From Acetobacter nitrogenifigens DSM 23921 = NBRC 105050 (GTDB taxonomy: Bacteria; Pseudomonadota; Alphaproteobacteria; Acetobacterales; Acetobacteraceae): a stretch of DNA of 64,000 nt. The stretch is from NCBI RefSeq assembly GCF_000429165.1, contig NZ_AUBI01000004.1, forward strand, positions 62,001 through 126,000, read 5' to 3'. Numbering within the stretch: the stretch's first letter is position 1; each line of letters begins with the position of its first letter. A program made the position numbers and the translations under genes. This document shows, piece after piece, positions 17,642 to 26,923 of this stretch. The notes under the pieces were generated by a model. That model had not been told where the DNA came from, searched no databases, and saw nothing but the letters and a program-made list of their open reading frames with translations.

Positions 17642-17873
17642 GGTTTTCTATGCTCCTGACAATCTTTGTCTCACCGCTCGGTGGCCACATCTGGTGGGCC
17701 CTTACACTTAGCAACACGAACGCCGCCCCGTCGCCCGAATTCACGTTACCAATGTAAAATTCGTTCCAAAAAAATCAAAGTCTGAGAAGAGAACCGAAAA
17801 AGCAGCCCTCGACAAGGCGACAATCTTTCATTTCGCGCAACTGCGAAAGCAAGAATATCGCCACTACTTTCGC
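17642..17873 (-). promoter_or_regulatory. hcp upstream region with a weak sigma-54-like element
   Basis: This 232-bp gap lies between the clpV stop and the hcp start and is AT-rich near 17745-17790. On the minus strand TGGAACGAATTTTACA (17753-17768) partly matches the -24/-12 sigma-54 pattern TGGCACG-N4-TTGC. The key GC at -12 is AC instead, so it is at best a weak candidate. It would give a leader of about 100 bases. Confidence 0.25.
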
Positions 17874-20525
17874 TTACGCTGGAACGACGTCCTTCAACAC
17901 GGCGACATATTCTCCGTCCCGCCAGTCCAGCGTCGCATGAGACGCAGAGTCATTGCGCGCGCGAACGAGCAGCAACCGGGACAGCGTCGGCAAAATGCGC
18001 CCGGCTATCGTCTGCTCGATCGCACGCGCGCCGCTGGCCGAAACACCAGATTGACGCAGCAATTCTTCGCGCACCGCCTCCGAAATCGACAGCGCCACTC
18101 CGTGAACCTGCGCCACGCGACGCACGACCTTGTCGAGTTGCAACGTCACGATTTTCGCCAGCGTATCGGGACCGAGCGGCAGATACGGAACCATCGTCAC
18201 GCGCCCGAGGAACGCCGCCTTGAAGTGCTTGAGCATTTCTTCGCGCAGCGCCTCCGCGAGCCCTGCTGCGTCCGGCGCAGTGTCCGGGTCCGAGAATAAC
18301 GTGTCTATAAGGCCCGTTCCGGCGTTCGTCGTCATGATGATGATGGTGTTGCGGAAATCGATGTCCCGCCCCTCCCCGTCCTTCATCGCGCCTTTGTCGA
18401 ACACCTGGAAAAACACGTCCTGTACGCCGGGATGCGCTTTTTCCAGCTCATCGAGCAGCAGCACCGAATGCGGGCGCCGCCGCACGGCCTCCGTCAACAC
18501 GCCACCCTCGCCATACCCGACATAGCCGGGTGGGCTGCCCATCAGCAGGCTGACCTTATGTTCTTCCTTGAACTCGGTCATGTTGATCGTCGTCAGGCTT
18601 TGCGAGCCGCCATACAACAGATCCGCAAGCGCCGTCGCCGTTTCCGTTTTGCCGACGCCGGACGTCCCAACCATCAGGAACACGCCGACTGGCTTGCGTG
18701 GATCGGTCAGGCCGGCGCGCGAGACGCGGATCGCCTCGGCGACCGCGTGCAACGCGTGATCCTGCCCGACAACACGCTCCTGCAACCGCGCTTCCAGATG
18801 CAGAATCGCCTCGACCTCATCCGAGCGCATCCGGCCGGCGGGAATCCCCGTCCAGTTCTCAACGATTTCGGCGACAGCCTGCGCGTCGACCATGGGAAAC
18901 ACCATCGGGTGCTCGCCCTGAATGGCGCGCAACTCCTCCGCAGCACGAAGAGCGTCCTCGCGCATCTCTTCGGCGCTCGCGCCATCAACGCCGGTTTCGG
19001 CTTTTTCACGCGCCTCGGCGAGCTTGAGCGCAAGCTCGCGCTCTTTTTCCCAACGCGCTTCCGTCTGAGCCAGATCGTCGTTCAGCTGCGCCTCTTCACC
19101 AGCCAAAGCCTCCAGCCGGGCCGAGTGCGGACTTCCCGACAAACCCTCACGCTCCAGCATCCGTCGCTCGGCCTCGATCGCAGCAAGACGACGCCTGCGT
19201 CCCTCGATCAGGGCCGGGGTCGTGCTCTGGCTCATCGCCACACGCGCGCAGGCGGTGTCAATCAGGCTGACAGCCTTGTCCGGCAGCTGGCGATCCGGGA
19301 TATAACGGGCGGACAGCGACACCGCTGCAGCGGTCGCCTCATCCAGAATACGAACCTTGTGGTGCTTCTCCAGCACCGGCACGAGACCACGCAACATGTC
19401 GGTCGCGACCGGGACGCTGGGTTCCTCGACCTTCACGACCTGGAAACGCCGCACCAAAGCGGCATCTTTCTCTATATACTTCTTGTATTCGGCCCAGGTG
19501 GTCGCCGCGATCACCCGCAACTCCCCGCGCGCCAGCGGCGGTTTGAGCAAATTGGCCGCATCGCCCTGACCCGCCTGACCACCAGCGCCGATCAGCGTAT
19601 GCGCTTCATCAATGAACAGGATGATTGGCGTCGCGCTTCCCTGCACTTCGTCTATGACGGCGCGCAGGCGGTTCTCGAACTCGCCCTTGACGCCCGCGCC
19701 CGCCTGCAAAAGCCCCAGGTCGAGCGTGCGGACCGAAACATCGGCGAGCGCCTCAGGAATGTCGCCCTCAGCGATTCGCAGCGCCAGCCCCTCGACCACT
19801 GCGGTCTTGCCGACCCCGGCCTCGCCGGTGAGAATCGGATTGTTCTGCCTGCGGCGGGTCAGAATATCGACGACCTGTCGGATTTCCGCGTCGCGCCCCA
19901 GAATCGGGTCAATCCGCCCGGCCCGGGCGCGCGCCACGAGGTCGGTCGTAAATTTGTCCAGAGACGGCGTCGCCGACGCGCGGCCAGGCTGTCCCGCAGC
20001 ATCACCGCCTTCAGGCGCGTCGCCGTCCAGCGCATAAGAAGTCCGTTCAACCCCACCTTCGGTCAGGCGCGCGAAATCACGCTTCACCACATCGGGCAGC
20101 AGCGCGCGCAGATCGGGACAGGCTGCATGCAGACGTCGGGCAATGGATTCATCGGAGAGGCAGGCGCAGAGAAGATGTCCTGATCGCAGTGCGGCCATTC
20201 CCATGTCGATCGACGCAACCAGCCAGGCGTCCTTGACCACAGCCACAAGATCGGGAGACAGCGCCGGACCGCGACCATTGCCGGTCGATAGCCGGTCCAA
20301 CGCGTGATTAAGACCCGCTGCGAGGCGACCCGGATCGATATCCGAGCGCGTGACGATCAGATCGAGGTCCGAGCCTTCGCTGCGAAGGAGCTGAAGCAGC
20401 CAGTGTTCGATCTCGACGTTGTAGTGGCTGCGGGACATCGCTGCCCCGGCCGCCGCTTCCAGTGTTCGATGGCAGAGCTCGTCGAATCGGCCGATCAACT
20501 TCTGCAAATCGATCGCTACCGTCAC
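17874..20525 (-). CDS. clpV: T6SS AAA+ ATPase ClpV (TssH)
   Basis: An 883-residue ClpB-like ATPase, typical for ClpV. It has the N-domain (residues about 1-150, with HWLLQLL), then AAA1 with Walker A GEAGVGKTAVVEGLA and Walker B IILFIDEAHTLIGAGG. A coiled middle domain follows, then AAA2 with Walker A GTSGVGKTETATALADLL and Walker B SVLLLDELEKAHP. ClpV disassembles contracted TssBC sheaths so they can be reused. The start is a GTG at 20525. It is the first gene of the leftward arm, divergent from tssA. Confidence 0.96.
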   Translation of the reverse strand: MTVAIDLQKLIGRFDELCHRTLEAAAGAAMSRSHYNVEIEHWLLQLLRSEGSDLDLIVTRSDIDPGRLAAGLNHALDRLSTGNGRGPALSPDLVAVVKDAWLVASIDMGMAALRSGHLLCACLSDESIARRLHAACPDLRALLPDVVKRDFARLTEGGVERTSYALDGDAPEGGDAAGQPGRASATPSLDKFTTDLVARARAGRIDPILGRDAEIRQVVDILTRRRQNNPILTGEAGVGKTAVVEGLALRIAEGDIPEALADVSVRTLDLGLLQAGAGVKGEFENRLRAVIDEVQGSATPIILFIDEAHTLIGAGGQAGQGDAANLLKPPLARGELRVIAATTWAEYKKYIEKDAALVRRFQVVKVEEPSVPVATDMLRGLVPVLEKHHKVRILDEATAAAVSLSARYIPDRQLPDKAVSLIDTACARVAMSQSTTPALIEGRRRRLAAIEAERRMLEREGLSGSPHSARLEALAGEEAQLNDDLAQTEARWEKERELALKLAEAREKAETGVDGASAEEMREDALRAAEELRAIQGEHPMVFPMVDAQAVAEIVENWTGIPAGRMRSDEVEAILHLEARLQERVVGQDHALHAVAEAIRVSRAGLTDPRKPVGVFLMVGTSGVGKTETATALADLLYGGSQSLTTINMTEFKEEHKVSLLMGSPPGYVGYGEGGVLTEAVRRRPHSVLLLDELEKAHPGVQDVFFQVFDKGAMKDGEGRDIDFRNTIIIMTTNAGTGLIDTLFSDPDTAPDAAGLAEALREEMLKHFKAAFLGRVTMVPYLPLGPDTLAKIVTLQLDKVVRRVAQVHGVALSISEAVREELLRQSGVSASGARAIEQTIAGRILPTLSRLLLVRARNDSASHATLDWRDGEYVAVLKDVVPA

Positions 20526-20797
20526 GCAAACCCCCGCACTTTTCGTTCCAGCGACAAGACGCCGCCTATCCTACAATCGATCTTTCCAACTAATCCCGCA
20601 GCGCGTCCACCGGCTAAAGGTTTCATTTGTAGCTTTTTATGCTCGCCTTTCTTGTTGCCGCGCAGCCGCCCAATGCTCATAGTCCTGAAACGGGCAGGTT
20701 AACGGCCTGCCGTGACGACGCATTTCCGGAATGGCGCTGCGCCGTCCCGCGATACGCGCATCGGCGGCTTATTGCGTGAAAGGCACGACCCATCGGC
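20526..20797. promoter_or_regulatory. Divergent region between clpV and tssA
   Basis: This 272-bp gap feeds both T6SS arms, so it should contain two divergent promoters. I looked for a sigma-54 TGGC-N8-TTGC pattern on both strands and did not find one. An imperfect inverted repeat around 20690-20714 (GGGCAGG ... CCTGCC) could be an operator or mRNA structure. Nothing else stands out. Confidence 0.45.
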
Positions 20798-21928
20798 ATG
20801 CTCGACTCCAGTCACGAACAGCTTCTGGAGAGGATAGCCGCCCCGCTCAGCGACGAAGCGCCCTGCGGGGTGGATTTGCGCGAAAACATCGCTCCCACGT
20901 CTCTGTATTCACGCTTGCGGGACGCCCGCTCCGAAGCTCGGGAACAGGAACGGAGCCTCGACGACGATCCTGCCTTGGCCGCGGCCGCCGGTCCCGCGTG
21001 GGCGACGGTGACGGAACTCGCAGAAGAAGCGCTGACCGGGATGACCAAGGACCTTGAGGTAGCCTGCTGGCTGACCGAGGCCCTTACCCGCCAGTCCGGG
21101 CTTTTCGGACTCGCGCTCGGTGCGCGCATCATGACTGCACTGGCCGCCTCATTCTGGGACGCCGGGCTCTATCCGCACCTTGAAGCGGACGACCCGGAGG
21201 CGCGAACCTTCGCCGTCACAGGGCTGAGCGGCGGAGAAAAAGACGGTTCGTTGATCCAGCCTTTGCGCAAGACCGAACTGTTCCTGCTTCCGGACGGCAC
21301 GCCGGTCACGCTTTGGCAATACGAGCGGGCGCGGGAAATTTCGGCGCTTCCAGCCAACACTAAACCCTCTGCGAAAGCAGCCGCCCTGCCGACCTTCGCT
21401 GTGATGGACGCCGCAGCCAAGACTTCGGGGCGGGCGCAGCTCGCCACTGTCGGTCGTGAGGCCGCGTTCGCGCGCACCGCCTGGCACGATTTCCGCACGA
21501 CGCTGGAGACGATCCACGAAACGACCGACACGCTTCCCGAAACGCCGTCGATGACCCGCGTAACCCGCATCCTCGACGACCTGGCCCAGGTTGCGGCACG
21601 ATACGTGCCGTCGAACGAACTCGCGCCGGAAACTGTCGAGGCGGAGGAGGAATCCGAATTGTCGATCGACGACGCGGAGGCCGTCGAGACGGCGGGCGGT
21701 CAGGCGGCGCCGAAACAGCTGACCCGGGAAGACCTCCTTGACGAGGCGCTGAAGATTGCCGCCCTCTTCCGGGAACGGGAGCCGAATTCACCATTCAGCT
21801 ACACGCTTGAGGACGCCGTGCGCAGGGCGCGCATGACACTGCCTGAGCTGTTGCTCGAAATCGTCGCCGACGGCGCGTCGCGCGCCGACATCATGACGCG
21901 GTTGGGCATCCAGACCCCCGACGCCTGA
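20798..21928 (+). CDS. tssA: T6SS cap/baseplate protein TssA (ImpA family)
   Basis: A 376-residue TssA with the ImpA_N domain at the N-terminus (residues about 5-130: DEAPCGVDLREN, DLEVACWLTEALTRQSGLFG, FWDAGLYPHL). The C-terminal third ends in a helical region (ALKIAALFRERE, SYTLEDAVRRARMTLPELL), which resembles the TssA1/C-terminal ring type rather than the long TssA2 form. TssA helps start baseplate and sheath assembly. It opens the rightward arm, followed after 58 bp by tssB. Confidence 0.92.
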   Translation: MLDSSHEQLLERIAAPLSDEAPCGVDLRENIAPTSLYSRLRDARSEAREQERSLDDDPALAAAAGPAWATVTELAEEALTGMTKDLEVACWLTEALTRQSGLFGLALGARIMTALAASFWDAGLYPHLEADDPEARTFAVTGLSGGEKDGSLIQPLRKTELFLLPDGTPVTLWQYERAREISALPANTKPSAKAAALPTFAVMDAAAKTSGRAQLATVGREAAFARTAWHDFRTTLETIHETTDTLPETPSMTRVTRILDDLAQVAARYVPSNELAPETVEAEEESELSIDDAEAVETAGGQAAPKQLTREDLLDEALKIAALFREREPNSPFSYTLEDAVRRARMTLPELLLEIVADGASRADIMTRLGIQTPDA

Positions 21929-21986
21929 GTTTTAATCACGCAAGCGGTCGGACGAACGATCGCCGCAAAAGAAATGGAGCAGTCGA

Positions 21987-22493
21987 GTGAGCGGAAGTAT
22001 TCACGATAAATTGGCCCGTGTCCGTCGTCCTCGCGTCCACATCACCTATCAGGTGGAGACCGAGGGAGCCGAGGTGATCCGGGAGCTGCCTTTCGTCGTC
22101 GGCGTGGTCGGCGATTTCTCGGGTGATCCGACCAAGCCGCTGCGTCCCTTCGCCGAGCGGCGCTTCACCCAGATCGACCGCGACAATTTCGACGAAGTCA
22201 TGCAGCGCATGGCGCCGGGCCTGAAGCTGAAAGTCGCCAATACGCTCGCAGGCGGCGACAAGGAAATGGCCGTCGATCTGGCGTTCAATAGCATCGAGGA
22301 TTTTGAGCCAGGCCGAATCGTTGATCAGGTTCCCGCGCTGAAGGCCCTACTGGAGACGCGCAACAGGCTTCGCGACCTGATGAGCAAGGCTGATCGCTCC
22401 GAAGAGCTGGAACTGCTCCTTGAGCGCATCCTGAAGGACCAGAACGAACTCGAGGCCCTCAGCGCCGAACTTTCGAAAAAGAAGGAGGATTGA
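21987..22493 (+). CDS. tssB: T6SS sheath small subunit TssB (VipA)
   Basis: A 168-residue TssB starting at a GTG. GGAG lies seven bases upstream, and the only nearby upstream ATG (21974) is out of frame. Typical motifs are [30 protein letters not shown] and [15 protein letters not shown]. It interlocks with TssC to form the contractile sheath. It is followed three bases later by tssC. Confidence 0.96.
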   Translation: MSGSIHDKLARVRRPRVHITYQVETEGAEVIRELPFVVGVVGDFSGDPTKPLRPFAERRFTQIDRDNFDEVMQRMAPGLKLKVANTLAGGDKEMAVDLAFNSIEDFEPGRIVDQVPALKALLETRNRLRDLMSKADRSEELELLLERILKDQNELEALSAELSKKKED

Positions 22494-22496
22494 TCA

Positions 22497-23990
22497 ATGT
22501 CCGAGACCAATGCCTCTCAGCAATCCGCCCCCGCCCAGACCACGGAATCCTCGACCAGCATTCTCTCGCAGGTCGTCGCAGCCACCCGCCAGACCGAGCC
22601 CGACCGCGCAGCGGAACTCGTGCGCACGCTGGTCGAGGAAGCTGGCAAGGGCGTCGTGTCCTTCGATCGCAACCTGACGCGCACCATCGAACGCGCCGTG
22701 ACGGCGCTCGACGAAGCGATGTCGACGCAGCTCAACGCGATCATGCACGATCCGCGCTTCCTCAAGCTTGAGGGCAGCTGGCGCGGCCTGCAGTATCTGG
22801 TCAAGAACAGCGAAACCAGCAACAACCTGAAAATCCGTGTGGTGAACGCGACGAAGCGGGAACTTCATCGCGACCTGACCCGTGTGGTCGAGTTCGACCA
22901 GTCCCTGCTGTTCCGCAAGATTTACGAGAACGAGTTCGGCACGCCGGGCGGCGAGCCCTACGGCGCCCTGATCGGCGACTACGAGTGGTCCAACACCCCG
23001 GAAGATATCGAGACGCTGCGTGAGGTGAGCCACGTCGCCGCCGCCGCGTTCGCGCCGTTCATCTCCGCGGCGGGCGCCGGCATGTTCGGCTTCAACGACT
23101 GGACGGAACTCTCCCGTCCGCGCGATCTCGCCAAGGTATTCGACACGGTCGAATACCTGAAATGGCGCGGCTTCCGCGATAGCGAAGACAGCCGTTTCGT
23201 CTCTCTGGTAATGCCGCGCGTGCTCAGCCGCCTGCCTTATGGAGAGGGCGTGAAGGCCGTCGACGAGTTCGCCTACGAGGAAGCGCCGCGTGCGCCCGAC
23301 GGCAAGCCTCTGGCGCTGCCTCATAACGAATATTGCTGGATGAATGCAGCCTATGTGATGGGCACGCGCCTGACGGAAGCATTCGCCCGCACCGGTTTCT
23401 GCACGACCATTCGCGGCAAGGAAAATGGCGGTCTGGTCGACGATCTTCCGCAGCATATCTTCCAGTCGGATGACGGCGACATGGACGCCAAGTGCCCGAC
23501 GGAAATCGGCATCACCGACCGACGCGAAAACGAGTTGTCCAACCTCGGCTTCCTGCCGCTGTGCCATTACAAGAACGAAGACTACGCTGTGTTCTTCGGC
23601 GCGCAGACCACGCAGCGACCCAAGACCTACGACCTTCCCGCAGCGACCGCGAACGCGGCGATCTCCGCGCGTCTCCCCTACCTCATGGCCACCAGCCGTT
23701 TCGCGCATTATCTGAAGGTGATGGCGCGCGACAAGATCGGATCCTTCATGGAAGTGGAGGATTGCGAAGCGTGGCTGAACAAGTGGATTCAGCGGTACGT
23801 CAACGCCTCTGACGCGGTCGGACCGGAGGCGAAGGCGAAGTTCCCGCTGCGTGAAGGACGCGTGGCCGTTCAGGAAATTCCCGGACGTCCCGGCGCCTAC
23901 AACGCCGTTGCGTATCTGCGCCCCTGGCTGCAGCTTGAGGAACTGACCACCAGCATGCGTCTCGTCGCCCGTATCCCCGAGCGGACCTGA
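22497..23990 (+). CDS. tssC: T6SS sheath large subunit TssC (VipB)
   Basis: A 497-residue TssC of standard length and pattern. It has the RFLKLEGSWRGLQYLVKNSE segment, VEFDQSLLFRKIYENEFGTP, EPYGALIGDYEW and the late KDKIGSFMEVEDCEAWLN region. It forms the outer layer of the sheath with TssB, and its C-terminal region is the usual ClpV/baseplate-facing part. A second TssC-like gene follows ten bases later, so this locus encodes two large-subunit homologues. Confidence 0.96.
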   Translation: MSETNASQQSAPAQTTESSTSILSQVVAATRQTEPDRAAELVRTLVEEAGKGVVSFDRNLTRTIERAVTALDEAMSTQLNAIMHDPRFLKLEGSWRGLQYLVKNSETSNNLKIRVVNATKRELHRDLTRVVEFDQSLLFRKIYENEFGTPGGEPYGALIGDYEWSNTPEDIETLREVSHVAAAAFAPFISAAGAGMFGFNDWTELSRPRDLAKVFDTVEYLKWRGFRDSEDSRFVSLVMPRVLSRLPYGEGVKAVDEFAYEEAPRAPDGKPLALPHNEYCWMNAAYVMGTRLTEAFARTGFCTTIRGKENGGLVDDLPQHIFQSDDGDMDAKCPTEIGITDRRENELSNLGFLPLCHYKNEDYAVFFGAQTTQRPKTYDLPAATANAAISARLPYLMATSRFAHYLKVMARDKIGSFMEVEDCEAWLNKWIQRYVNASDAVGPEAKAKFPLREGRVAVQEIPGRPGAYNAVAYLRPWLQLEELTTSMRLVARIPERT

Positions 23991-24000
23991 CACAGGCTGA

Positions 24001-25623
24001 ATGAGCGCGCCCGCCCTCACTGAACCTCCCCGGGCGGGGGCCGCGGCCGGCTCTTCGGAGCCGAGCGCGGCCCCCGCGCTTCGGGAAGCGCTTCTTGGCG
24101 GGGCGCATACGCGGCGGGATTTCGACTTTTCCGCGTTCGAAGATTTCCTGCGCGACGATACCCAGGCGCTGGCCCTATGGTTCGGCGGCGCGTTGCCTCC
24201 CGCAGCGACGCTGCTGGGCATGGGTCGCGACCAGATCAAGACGCTGCTCCGGGGCCGCATCGATCGCGACGTCGCCGCCATCGACGCAGCTCTCCGCCGC
24301 CAGACGGACGCCATTCTGCATCACCCGACATTTCAACGACTGGAAGGTTCGTGGCGCGGGCTCCTTTGGCTGGTGTCCGCCATAGAGCCGCAGGCGCGCG
24401 TCATCGCGCGCGTTTTCCCCGCCCGACGACGCGAAATCTCCCGTGATCTGGAAAGAGCGCTCGAATTCGATCAGTCCTCGCTGTTCAAGCTGATCTATGA
24501 AAGCGAATTCGGACATCCGGGCGGTCAGCCTTATGGTCTGATCGTTTTCGATTACGAACTGGCCCACCGGGCCGGGCCTCGCGGCCTTGCAGGCGAGGCG
24601 CCCACCGACGACGTCATGATGCTCAAGCGCCTTGCCGCGATCGCCGCAGCCGCGTTCGTCCCAATGGTGGCCGCCGCATCCCCGCGTCTGTTCGACGTCG
24701 ATCAGTTCTCCGAGCTGGCCCTCGCGCGGGAAATTGCGGTCGTCGTCTCGAACGAAGAGCACCGGCGCTGGAACTCCGTCACGCAGTCGGAAGATTCCCG
24801 CTTCATCTGCGTCACCATGCCACGCATCCTCGCCCGCGCGCCGTGGACGCGCGCGACCACTCGTGGGCGACATGTCGAGTACGCCCCGACGGAGCGTGAG
24901 CGTAGCTGGTTCTCCGCCGGTTACGCGTTGGCCCGTAACGTTGTCCGCGCCCAGACTGAGTTCCGATGGCCCGCTGACATTCGCGGCGTAACGCCGGGCG
25001 CGAGTAGTGGCGGCGTGGTGCTCGACGCCCCGCGCGATCCATTCGTATTTGGAGCGACGACGCAGCTTCCACGCGCCTCGACCGAAATATCCTTCACCGA
25101 CCAGCAGGAGCGCGCGCTGGCGTTGTCGGGCTTCATGGCCCTCAACACGCTTCCGTACGGCGAAGCCGCTTTTGCGTCGGTTTCCAGCTTGCAATACACG
25201 CCTCCCGGCTCCGGCGTCCCCACGCCAACGGCCGCCAACCGGCGTCTTTCGGCGGAAATCAATGCGCTGCTGTGCGTCTGTCGCTTCGCGCACCACATCA
25301 AGATGCTCGGCCGAGACATGGTCGGACGTTACGCCTCGTCCGACGAAATCAAGCGGGAACTTCAAAAATGGCTGGGCCATTACTGTAACATGAGCACAAT
25401 GGCTTCCCGTGAAAGCCGCGCGCGCTTTCCCCTTCTGTCAAGCGCGGTGGAAGTTTCCGAAACAACAGGCCGCCCTGGCGAATATCACTGCGTCATTCAC
25501 CTGCAGCCGCATTACCAACTTGACGATGTCTCCACGACGTTTCGTCTGGTGACCAATCTGGCTCCCGATGGCGGGACGCCTGGCGGCGTCGCCCTCACCA
25601 CCAAAAAGGACAAACCCGCATGA
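24001..25623 (+). CDS. Second TssC-like sheath protein (TssC paralogue)
   Basis: A 540-residue TssC homologue clearly distinct from its neighbour. It keeps the core pattern (FQRLEGSWRGLLWLVSAIEP, LEFDQSSLFKLIYESEFGHP, QPYGLIVFDYE). The N-terminus is different, and the C-terminus carries an extra lysine-rich tail. Agrobacterium also encodes two TssC homologues (TssC40 and TssC41) in one operon. Whether this copy enters the sheath, caps it or acts at the baseplate is not visible. It overlaps tagJ by four bases (ATGA), so it is co-translated with it. Confidence 0.85.
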   Translation: MSAPALTEPPRAGAAAGSSEPSAAPALREALLGGAHTRRDFDFSAFEDFLRDDTQALALWFGGALPPAATLLGMGRDQIKTLLRGRIDRDVAAIDAALRRQTDAILHHPTFQRLEGSWRGLLWLVSAIEPQARVIARVFPARRREISRDLERALEFDQSSLFKLIYESEFGHPGGQPYGLIVFDYELAHRAGPRGLAGEAPTDDVMMLKRLAAIAAAAFVPMVAAASPRLFDVDQFSELALAREIAVVVSNEEHRRWNSVTQSEDSRFICVTMPRILARAPWTRATTRGRHVEYAPTERERSWFSAGYALARNVVRAQTEFRWPADIRGVTPGASSGGVVLDAPRDPFVFGATTQLPRASTEISFTDQQERALALSGFMALNTLPYGEAAFASVSSLQYTPPGSGVPTPTAANRRLSAEINALLCVCRFAHHIKMLGRDMVGRYASSDEIKRELQKWLGHYCNMSTMASRESRARFPLLSSAVEVSETTGRPGEYHCVIHLQPHYQLDDVSTTFRLVTNLAPDGGTPGGVALTTKKDKPA

Positions 25624-26423
25624 CCACGGAAACTGCCGACGCCCTGTTTCAGCGCGGAGATCTGTCCGGCGCCATGTCCGCCGCAGTCGCCGCCGTCAAG
25701 GCCAACCCGGCCGCAGCCGCGCCGCGTCTCCTGCTCGCCGAACTCGCCCTGTTCAGCGGCGATCTGCAGCGCGCGGAGACCATGCTGACGGCAATCGAAT
25801 CTATCGAACCGAAAGCTGCTCTTATCGCTGCTGAGTTTCGACAGTTGCTCCGCGCCGAGACCCAGCGTCGCGCCGTCTTCGCCGATGGCGCGCTGCCGGA
25901 GTTTCTGCATGAGCCGACAGCGGTTCAGCAGGAGTCGTTGCGCGCGCTGACGGCGCTGCGATCCGGCGATGACGCCAGCGCACAAGCCGCCGCTCAAGCC
26001 GCCGAAAGCGCACGCCCCCATCCGACGGGCGAACGCATCGCTGGCGCCGACACGACCACATTCGACGATTTCCGCGACGCTGACGACATCATCGGTGGAA
26101 CGACGGAACTGCTGACCTCGACCGGAAAATATTTCTGGATTCCAAACGAATCTCTGATCAGCCTGCATTTTCACGACCCCGTCCGCCCGCGCGACCTCTA
26201 CTGGCGCCGCTGCACCGCGATGGTGCGCAACGGCCCCGAAGGCGACGTCTACATTCCCGCGACCTACCCGCTGACCACGTCGTCTGATGACGACGCCCTG
26301 CGTCTCGGCCGCTCGACCGAATGGACCGAAGACGAGCCCGTGCGCGGCGTTGGCCGCCGCATGTTCCTTGTCGGAGACGAGCCTCTCGACGTCATGGAAC
26401 TGGGAACGCTCGAGTTCTCATGA
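25620..26423 (+). CDS. tagJ: T6SS accessory protein TagJ (ImpE/SciE family)
   Basis: A 267-residue ImpE-family protein. The N-terminal half is TPR-like (DALFQRGDLSGAMSAAVAAV, RLLLAELALFSGDL). The C-terminal half is the SciE/ImpE fold (TTTFDDFRDADDIIGG, GKYFWIPNESLISLHF, VYIPATYPLT). TagJ binds the TssB N-terminus in HsiE1-type systems and modulates sheath recycling. It sits between the second tssC and tssE with 4-bp overlaps on both sides. Confidence 0.88.
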   Translation: MTTETADALFQRGDLSGAMSAAVAAVKANPAAAAPRLLLAELALFSGDLQRAETMLTAIESIEPKAALIAAEFRQLLRAETQRRAVFADGALPEFLHEPTAVQQESLRALTALRSGDDASAQAAAQAAESARPHPTGERIAGADTTTFDDFRDADDIIGGTTELLTSTGKYFWIPNESLISLHFHDPVRPRDLYWRRCTAMVRNGPEGDVYIPATYPLTTSSDDDALRLGRSTEWTEDEPVRGVGRRMFLVGDEPLDVMELGTLEFS

Positions 26424-26920
26424 GATCGCCGCGTCCCAAAGCGTCACGCGTCACGTTATCGGTGCTCGACCGCCTGATGGACGAGCATCCGGAACGAGAG
26501 ACCGAGCGTCCGCTGGGGACGGGGGAAAGCCTTGCAGCGCTCCAACGCTCTGTGCAGCGAGACCTGGAGCTTCTGCTCAACGCCCGACGCCCGTGGGCGC
26601 TTCCGCCGAAAACGGGTTTCAGCCTCGCCGTTTCTCCAATGGGTTACGGGATGATCGACGTCACGGCGAACGTCATGTCCAATCAGGAGGAACGCGAGGC
26701 CGTACGCCGCGAAATCGAGGCGACCATACGCCGCTTCGAGCCCCGGCTGATCAACGTCCGGGTGTCGCTGCTACCGGATAATGCGCCACTGAGCGCGGTG
26801 ATACCCTTGATGGTGGAAGCCTACCTGCTTGTGGACCCGGAACCTGAATACGTGCGTTATGATACGGCGATCTCACCCTCACGCGAGAACGTGACGCTGA
26901 CCCCGCAACGCGAAGTCTGA
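26420..26920 (+). CDS. tssE: T6SS baseplate protein TssE (gp25-like)
   Basis: About 166 residues from the ATG at 26420, which overlaps the tagJ stop (ATGA). An ORF start 33 codons earlier lies inside tagJ and adds only Arg-rich sequence, so it is rejected. The gp25-like domain shows LQRSVQRDLELLLNARRPW, MIDVTANVMSNQEEREAVRR and IRRFEPRLINVRVSLL. TssE is the phage T4 gp25 counterpart that joins the baseplate wedge to the first sheath ring. tssF follows after three bases. Confidence 0.94.
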   Translation: MRSPRPKASRVTLSVLDRLMDEHPERETERPLGTGESLAALQRSVQRDLELLLNARRPWALPPKTGFSLAVSPMGYGMIDVTANVMSNQEEREAVRREIEATIRRFEPRLINVRVSLLPDNAPLSAVIPLMVEAYLLVDPEPEYVRYDTAISPSRENVTLTPQREV

Positions 26921-26923
26921 TCG

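Noticed and set aside
20526-20797. Search for a sigma-54 promoter between the two T6SS arms
   Set aside because: No TGGC-N8-TTGC match on either strand.
22494-24314. 606-codon ORF on the minus strand
   Set aside because: Antisense to tssC and the start of the second tssC. No recognisable domain.
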